From Nitrospira sp. (lineage in GTDB: Bacteria; Nitrospirota; Nitrospiria; Nitrospirales; Nitrospiraceae), in contig JABMDG010000328.1 in the NCBI GenBank assembly GCA_015904045.1, positions 1-17,570 of the forward strand: 17,570 nt of DNA. Reading direction: 5' to 3'. A program made the translations under genes and the position numbers. Under the pieces are notes generated by a model. It worked only from the letters and a program-made list of their open reading frames with translations, had not been told where the DNA came from and made no database searches. Positions 13,606 to 17,570 of this stretch are shown here, piece after piece (positions within the stretch are counted from its first letter, which is position 1; every line of letters starts with the position of its first letter).

Positions 13606-15840
13606 ATGAATCCCGCTCCTACGTACGAGCTGAATATTCACGCCGTTCCCATGTTGCTCATGGGAATCGTAACACTGGGGCTGGGGTGTCTCGTCTATCG
13701 CTCTGACCGGCACTCTTCCGCACACCGCCACTTCTTCATACTCTGCGCCAGCAGCGCGTTGTGGCTCACAGCAACTAGTATCGGGCTCTGCGCCACCACA
13801 CCAGACAAGGCACTCGCCTGGTTCAAACTCGACAGTGTCGGCGTCATGTTTATTTCCATCGCGTTCTACGCATTCTCCGCAGAATTCCTCCAGCTGCACC
13901 GTCCCCGTTCGATCTGGCTTGGCTATGGACTCGCGGTGCTCCTGGCCGGAGCGGCGCTACTTCATCAGGACTTTGTTGCCGGCGTGCATCGCTACTGGTG
14001 GGGATACTACTTGCAGTATGGGTCGGCCAGCGCCCCATTTTTCGTTTTTTTCTTCACCTATATGGCGGTCGCATTTACCGACTACCTGCGCGCCTATCGC
14101 ACGGCCTCGACACCGATCAAGCGCCAGCAAATCAAGTTCGTTTTTAGCGCGTTTATCATCGCTTACCTCGGCTCTGTCGACTTTCTCCCGGCTTTCGGCT
14201 ACGAGGTTTATCCCTTCGGCTATATCCCCATTTTTTTCCTTCTCGTCGTCGTCACGACCGCCATTCTTCGGTATCAACTCCTCGATTCGTCCCAGCTCGT
14301 ATCCATGAGCGCGCCCTATCTGCCGCTCATTCCGTTCACGCTCGCCGTGTTCTTCGTCGCCGACCGGCTCCGGGAGTTCTCCTCGACAGTCTTGGCCGGA
14401 ACCTTGGTCGGCATCACAGTCCTCTTCGCGATCCTCTATGTCATCGTGCAGCCGCGTCTTCAATCCGCGCTTAACAAACTCCTGTTTCCCGGACGGCATA
14501 ACGCGTACAACACCTTGACGCACTTCACCCACACCATGGTCATGAATCTGGATCTGGCCAGTTTGCAGGCCGAAATTATCCGCACCCTGCAAACCGTGAT
14601 GGGCATCGAGAAGATTTCAGTCTTTCTCTTTGAAAAGGAGCAAGGGCGCTACCTGTCAAAAGCTTCACACGGGATCGAAGCAGGCCGGGCCGACACCGTC
14701 CAGCTTCCAGGCGATGACCCTCTCACCGATCTCCTGTTGAAGCGGGACCGGCCGCTCGTCAAGGAAGAGTTTCAGCACGGATTCGTGGAGCAGGAACGGC
14801 GAGACAGCGCCGTTCTCATGGAAACGCTGACGAAAATGGAGGCTGAGGTATGCCTCCCTCTCGTCAACAAGGCGAGACTGATCGGATTTGTGAACCTCGG
14901 GCACAAGCCCTACCTAGGATTCTATTCGGCGGACGAGCTGGACCTTCTCGGCTCTCTGGCCAATAACGCGGCCATCGCACTCGACAATGCCATGTTGTAC
15001 GAGGAATGGAAGCGCTCGCAACTCCTGATTCGCCGCGCGGACCGCCTCCGCTCCTTGGAAACCATCGCGGGAGGGTTTGCCCATGAAGTGCGAAACCCTC
15101 TGACATCGATCAAGACGTTTATTCAATTGGCACCGTCGCGACGGGATGACTCTGAGTTCATGGACCATTTCGGCTCGGTGGTCGCCGATGATCTTGCGCG
15201 CATCGAGCGTCTCATCGAGGAGATTTTGGACTACGCCCGCTATATGAAACCCAAGTTCTCCCTGGACTCGATCAACGAGATTGTGGAGTCCTCCCTGCAC
15301 TTCTTGCAAATCAAAGCGAGTAACTCGGGGGTCTCCCTCGAGAAGCACCTGGCCGACGAGATTCCCCCCATCATGGTCGACCGCCAGCAGATCAAACAGG
15401 TGCTCATGAATCTTGCTCTCAACGCCATCGACGCGATGAGAGGAAGCGGCGGGCGGCTGACCGTGACGACGCGTCACCTGACTCGGCTGGATGGGACTCT
15501 CTGGGTACAGATTCAGGTCTCGGATTCAGGCTGCGGGATCGCTCCTGAAGACCTGCCCCACATCTTCGACCCCTTTTTCACGACGAAGCACGAGAGTACG
15601 GAACATGTCGGAACCGGCCTGGGCCTTTCGATCGTCCACCAAATCATTCAAGAGCATGGAGGCACCGTCGAAGTTCACAGCACCGTCGGCCAAGGAACAA
15701 CCTTTATGCTGACGTTTCCTGAAAAAACGGTGTTGGACTCCGCCCCGACACCGGATTCCTCCCCGTTGAAAGGCACGCTGGTACCCTTACCCACCATTCA
15801 ATCTCTCCTCCAAGGACGTACCGGAACATACGGCCCCTAG
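13606..15840 (+). CDS. Multi-pass membrane GAF sensor histidine kinase
   Basis: This 744-residue kinase begins with about eight or nine hydrophobic helices (roughly 13-282) of the histidine-kinase 7TM type. A GAF domain follows (about 305-465). The HisKA dimerisation helix has phospho-acceptor H493 in GGFAHEVRNPLTS. The ATPase domain has N-box NLALNAIDAM (602-611), G1 DSGCGI (640-645), F-box FDPFFTT (654-660) and G2 GTGLGLS (669-675). The layout resembles PrsK of exosortase/PEP-CTERM systems, which works with an NtrC-type partner, but no exosortase gene is visible. The kinase lacks a receiver domain and an adjacent regulator, so its partner is elsewhere; the regulator at 1134 is one candidate. 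Its start, 9 bp after the AAR-fusion stop, suggests co-transcription and possibly sensing of a lipid or membrane cue. Confidence 0.93.
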   Translation: MNPAPTYELNIHAVPMLLMGIVTLGLGCLVYRSDRHSSAHRHFFILCASSALWLTATSIGLCATTPDKALAWFKLDSVGVMFISIAFYAFSAEFLQLHRPRSIWLGYGLAVLLAGAALLHQDFVAGVHRYWWGYYLQYGSASAPFFVFFFTYMAVAFTDYLRAYRTASTPIKRQQIKFVFSAFIIAYLGSVDFLPAFGYEVYPFGYIPIFFLLVVVTTAILRYQLLDSSQLVSMSAPYLPLIPFTLAVFFVADRLREFSSTVLAGTLVGITVLFAILYVIVQPRLQSALNKLLFPGRHNAYNTLTHFTHTMVMNLDLASLQAEIIRTLQTVMGIEKISVFLFEKEQGRYLSKASHGIEAGRADTVQLPGDDPLTDLLLKRDRPLVKEEFQHGFVEQERRDSAVLMETLTKMEAEVCLPLVNKARLIGFVNLGHKPYLGFYSADELDLLGSLANNAAIALDNAMLYEEWKRSQLLIRRADRLRSLETIAGGFAHEVRNPLTSIKTFIQLAPSRRDDSEFMDHFGSVVADDLARIERLIEEILDYARYMKPKFSLDSINEIVESSLHFLQIKASNSGVSLEKHLADEIPPIMVDRQQIKQVLMNLALNAIDAMRGSGGRLTVTTRHLTRLDGTLWVQIQVSDSGCGIAPEDLPHIFDPFFTTKHESTEHVGTGLGLSIVHQIIQEHGGTVEVHSTVGQGTTFMLTFPEKTVLDSAPTPDSSPLKGTLVPLPTIQSLLQGRTGTYGP

Positions 15841-16210
15841 CCCGCGGCGACCGGTCAGTACGCGTCGCCCGGGCCGACCTGGTCCCATCACCTGCTCACG
15901 GTTGCACGCCTCTTGATCAGCACCAGCTACTGACAGGCTGAGGCGTCAAGGCTGCCCGGCGTCACTTGTATCGACGAGGCTGGATGTCCCTACAGACCTA
16001 CAACCTTCTTCATGCCTTCGCGCAAATCAGCCACCAAAGCCGATCTGCCTAAACTCTTTGTCGGCAAGAGATTTCTTCCAACTCCCGACATCCATTCGCA
16101 ATGGCACAGCCTTTGCTCAATGGAGAACAGCGCCACTTCTTCGCATCGTCCATCCCTCGATTGGTAAGAGGAGGGAGTGGTTGCTAGCCGCAAAGGAGAA
16201 GGAGGGTTTC
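15841..16210. other. Intergenic region upstream of the secreted BACON/FN3 gene
   Basis: This stretch of about 370 bp has no credible gene. It contains GACCGGTC (15849-15856) and GACCTGGTC (15876-15884), a CCCGGG-centred dyad (15864-15878), a repeated GGCGTCA (15942-15948 and 15958-15964), a GCCGA...TCGGC hairpin (16039-16065) and the sigma-54 promoter at 16102. The 260 bp left of the promoter is the right place and size for enhancer sites of an NtrC-type activator. The leftmost GC-rich dyads may instead terminate the kinase transcript. Confidence 0.45.
16102..16117 (+). promoter_or_regulatory. Sigma-54 (-24/-12) promoter
   Basis: TGGCACAGCCTTTGCT matches the sigma-54 consensus TGGCACG-N4-TTGC(A/T) at every defined base except the G after TGGCAC, with the invariant GG and GC at exactly the required spacing. 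The expected start is near 16127, giving an 84-nt leader before the ATG at 16211. It shows that the apparent coding extension upstream of 16211 is not translated and predicts control by an NtrC-type activator. Confidence 0.75.
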
Positions 16211-17527
16211 ATGAAAGTACTTTCTGGCCGGACAAAGACGGAACGAATTGTATCATCAGCACCACTGTCGTTTGGAGTCTGGAGATCCATCGGCGTCGCC
16301 GTCTGCTTGCTGACTCTGGCCGTTCCGTTGCCCGTATTGGCCCTCTCAGTCGCACCCACGTCGGTCAGTTTTTCTGCGGCACCAGGAGGGATACCCCCGG
16401 CACCACAATCGATCACCTTCTGGAAAGGAGGCGATCGGACCAAAAATTATTCTGTCATTGCCAATTCATCCTGGATCACGGTGACGCCTACTTCCGGAAC
16501 CCTCTCATCTGAGCAGGACCAGATCACCGTGAGCGTAAACCAGGCCGGCCTCTCCGGAGGGAGCTATGCGACCAGCATCGTCATTGCGGTGCAAGGGCTC
16601 AAAGGCCGTATCAACCGAACCACGATCCCCGTATCTCTCACGGTCGGTGGAACCGGCTCGGCGCCCAGCATTTCCCTGAGCCCAAGCACGCTCAACTTCT
16701 CCGGAGTGGCGGGAGGGGCCGCGCCGGCGGCGCAGCTGGTCACTCTCACCAATCCCAGCGGAGGCACCCTGTCGTGGACCACCAGCGACAACGCCGCCTG
16801 GCTGACTCTATCAACCGGTTCAGGAGCCACCACGACGGAGACCGATTCCATCTCCGCCACAGTGAATCCGACAGGCCTGGCCGCAGGCAGCTATACCGCC
16901 GCGATCACGATCTCCGCGACCGGAGCGGCCAATACACCGCAAGTGATTCCGGTCTCGCTCACGCTCAGTTCTGCGCCGACATCCAGCCCGGTTATTAGTC
17001 TGAATGTACCGAGTCTGTCGTTCACGGGAACGTCCGGTGGGCCCAATCCATCAGCGCAATCCTTTACGATCTCCAACACGGGCACCGGAACGCTGACCTG
17101 GACAGCGGGAGACAATGCCGCTTGGTTGAACCTTTCTCCCGCATCAGGAACCAATACGGGCACCGTGTCCGCCGCCGTCAATCTCACCGGGCTCACAGCT
17201 GGCACCTACAGCGGAACCATTACCGTCTCCGCTACCGGCGCGACCAGTAAGACGCTCCCGGTCTCGTTCACCGTCAACCCGTCGACCACCACGGGGGCGA
17301 TAAGCCTGACATGGTCAGCGAATACAGAGTCGGACCTGGCCGGATACAAGGTCTACATTGGGACGCAGAGCGGCGTCTATGGGCCGCCTATTACGGTGGG
17401 AAACGTCACGGCCTATCAACTGAACAATCTGGCAAAAAATACCACCTATTTTGTTTCCATTACCGCAGTGGACACAGCCGGCAACGAAAGCCTGCCTTCC
17501 GCTGAAGTCAGCAAGAGTCTCTATTGA
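16211..17527 (+). CDS. Secreted protein with three BACON-like repeats and a fibronectin type III domain
   Basis: This 438-residue exported protein has a signal peptide with a basic start and hydrophobic core SIGVAVCLLTLAVPLPVLA (about 26-44). Three tandem Ig-like repeats of about 95-100 residues follow (46-145, 153-252, 261-355), each with the BACON pattern: an initial S-L/V-SF strand, a W-x-T/L turn (SSWITVTP, AAWLTLS, AAWLNLS), then GLxxGxY and a closing PVSxTV strand. A fibronectin type III domain (362-438) carries LTWSANTESDLAGYKVY and ITAVDTAGNES. Such domains mediate carbohydrate or protein contacts outside the cell. There is no catalytic domain, sortase signal or PEP-CTERM tail, so an adhesin or matrix role is likely but unproven. 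ATG 16211 is chosen over an upstream in-frame start because GGAGGG sits 5 nt before it and the sigma-54 promoter lies between the two. Confidence 0.88.
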   Translation: MKVLSGRTKTERIVSSAPLSFGVWRSIGVAVCLLTLAVPLPVLALSVAPTSVSFSAAPGGIPPAPQSITFWKGGDRTKNYSVIANSSWITVTPTSGTLSSEQDQITVSVNQAGLSGGSYATSIVIAVQGLKGRINRTTIPVSLTVGGTGSAPSISLSPSTLNFSGVAGGAAPAAQLVTLTNPSGGTLSWTTSDNAAWLTLSTGSGATTTETDSISATVNPTGLAAGSYTAAITISATGAANTPQVIPVSLTLSSAPTSSPVISLNVPSLSFTGTSGGPNPSAQSFTISNTGTGTLTWTAGDNAAWLNLSPASGTNTGTVSAAVNLTGLTAGTYSGTITVSATGATSKTLPVSFTVNPSTTTGAISLTWSANTESDLAGYKVYIGTQSGVYGPPITVGNVTAYQLNNLAKNTTYFVSITAVDTAGNESLPSAEVSKSLY

Positions 17528-17533
17528 AGTGCG

Positions 17534-17547
17534 GACGCCATTGCGTC
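17534..17547 (+). terminator. Short hairpin after the last gene, weak terminator candidate
   Basis: GACGC and GCGTC form a perfect 5-bp stem with a CATT loop 7 bp after the stop of the BACON/FN3 gene. No T-run follows. The stem is short, so this is only a weak candidate. Confidence 0.25.
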
Positions 17548-17570
17548 ACCTGAGGCCGATCCCGCCATCG

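Noticed and set aside
12853..13899. Long antisense frame opposite the reductase fusion and kinase start
   Set aside because: It spans two real genes on the other strand and the gap between them, with a low-complexity D/G/C/R-rich translation.
15981..16075. Possible c-di-GMP (GEMM-type) riboswitch upstream of the BACON/FN3 gene
   Set aside because: A CGCAAA stretch and a GCCGA/TCGGC hairpin recall it, but the conserved core could not be traced, and the hairpin lies before the sigma-54 start so it would not be in that transcript.
16058..16210. N-terminal extension of the BACON/FN3 gene from an upstream in-frame start
   Set aside because: The extension contains the sigma-54 promoter, encodes no signal-like sequence, and the ATG at 16211 has a strong GGAGGG site and is followed directly by a signal peptide.
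1..17570. CRISPR arrays, tRNA/rRNA genes, insertion sequences or phage genes
   Set aside because: No regularly spaced direct repeats, no cloverleaf-like segment that I could recognise, and no transposase, integrase or phage protein were seen.

Overview
The window is gene-dense and GC-rich and looks like chromosomal DNA of a Gram-negative, diderm bacterium. An outer-membrane FadL-type porin, an NtrC-type sigma-54 regulator and a consensus sigma-54 promoter support this. The mix of genes (DUF1015, GH57, PilZ-type proteins, BACON-repeat secreted proteins) and the CTGA-rich intergenic inverted repeats suggest Nitrospira/Nitrospirota. That is an impression from recognised families, not a proven assignment. 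I see no tRNA, rRNA, CRISPR array, transposase or phage gene.

Left part (1-5060): the 3' portion of a DUF1015 gene runs off the left edge. An orphan NtrC-family response regulator follows on the + strand. Convergent to it, on the - strand, are a VanZ-like membrane protein, an AmgK-like sugar kinase and a MurU-like nucleotidyltransferase. The kinase/nucleotidyltransferase pair matches the cell-wall recycling shortcut that turns MurNAc/GlcNAc into UDP-activated sugars. amgK has a near-consensus sigma-70 promoter so close to its ATG that the mRNA would be essentially leaderless.

Middle part (5060-9930): a compact + strand cluster encodes a GH57 alpha-glucan enzyme, a GalT-family nucleotidylyltransferase, a CCA-adding/poly(A)-polymerase-type nucleotidyltransferase with an HD domain, and a 64-residue ubiquitin-like sulfur carrier ending in Gly-Gly that resembles TtuB. 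The first two suggest storage-glucan and sugar-phosphate metabolism; the last two suggest tRNA maturation and thiolation.

Right part (9993-17527): a FadL/OmpP1-type outer-membrane protein (- strand) is divergent from a two-gene unit. The first gene of that unit is a fusion of a degenerate PilZ-like domain to a full-length relative of the cyanobacterial long-chain acyl-ACP reductase (fatty aldehyde-forming), with the catalytic cysteine conserved. The second is a multi-pass membrane GAF histidine kinase starting 9 bp later. Downstream, a textbook -24/-12 sigma-54 promoter drives a secreted protein with three BACON-like repeats and a fibronectin type III domain. The most interesting hypothesis here is a lipid/aldehyde module (FadL porin, PilZ-AAR reductase, membrane kinase) that may feed a sigma-54-controlled secreted protein. 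The parts are visible in the sequence; the circuit is inference.
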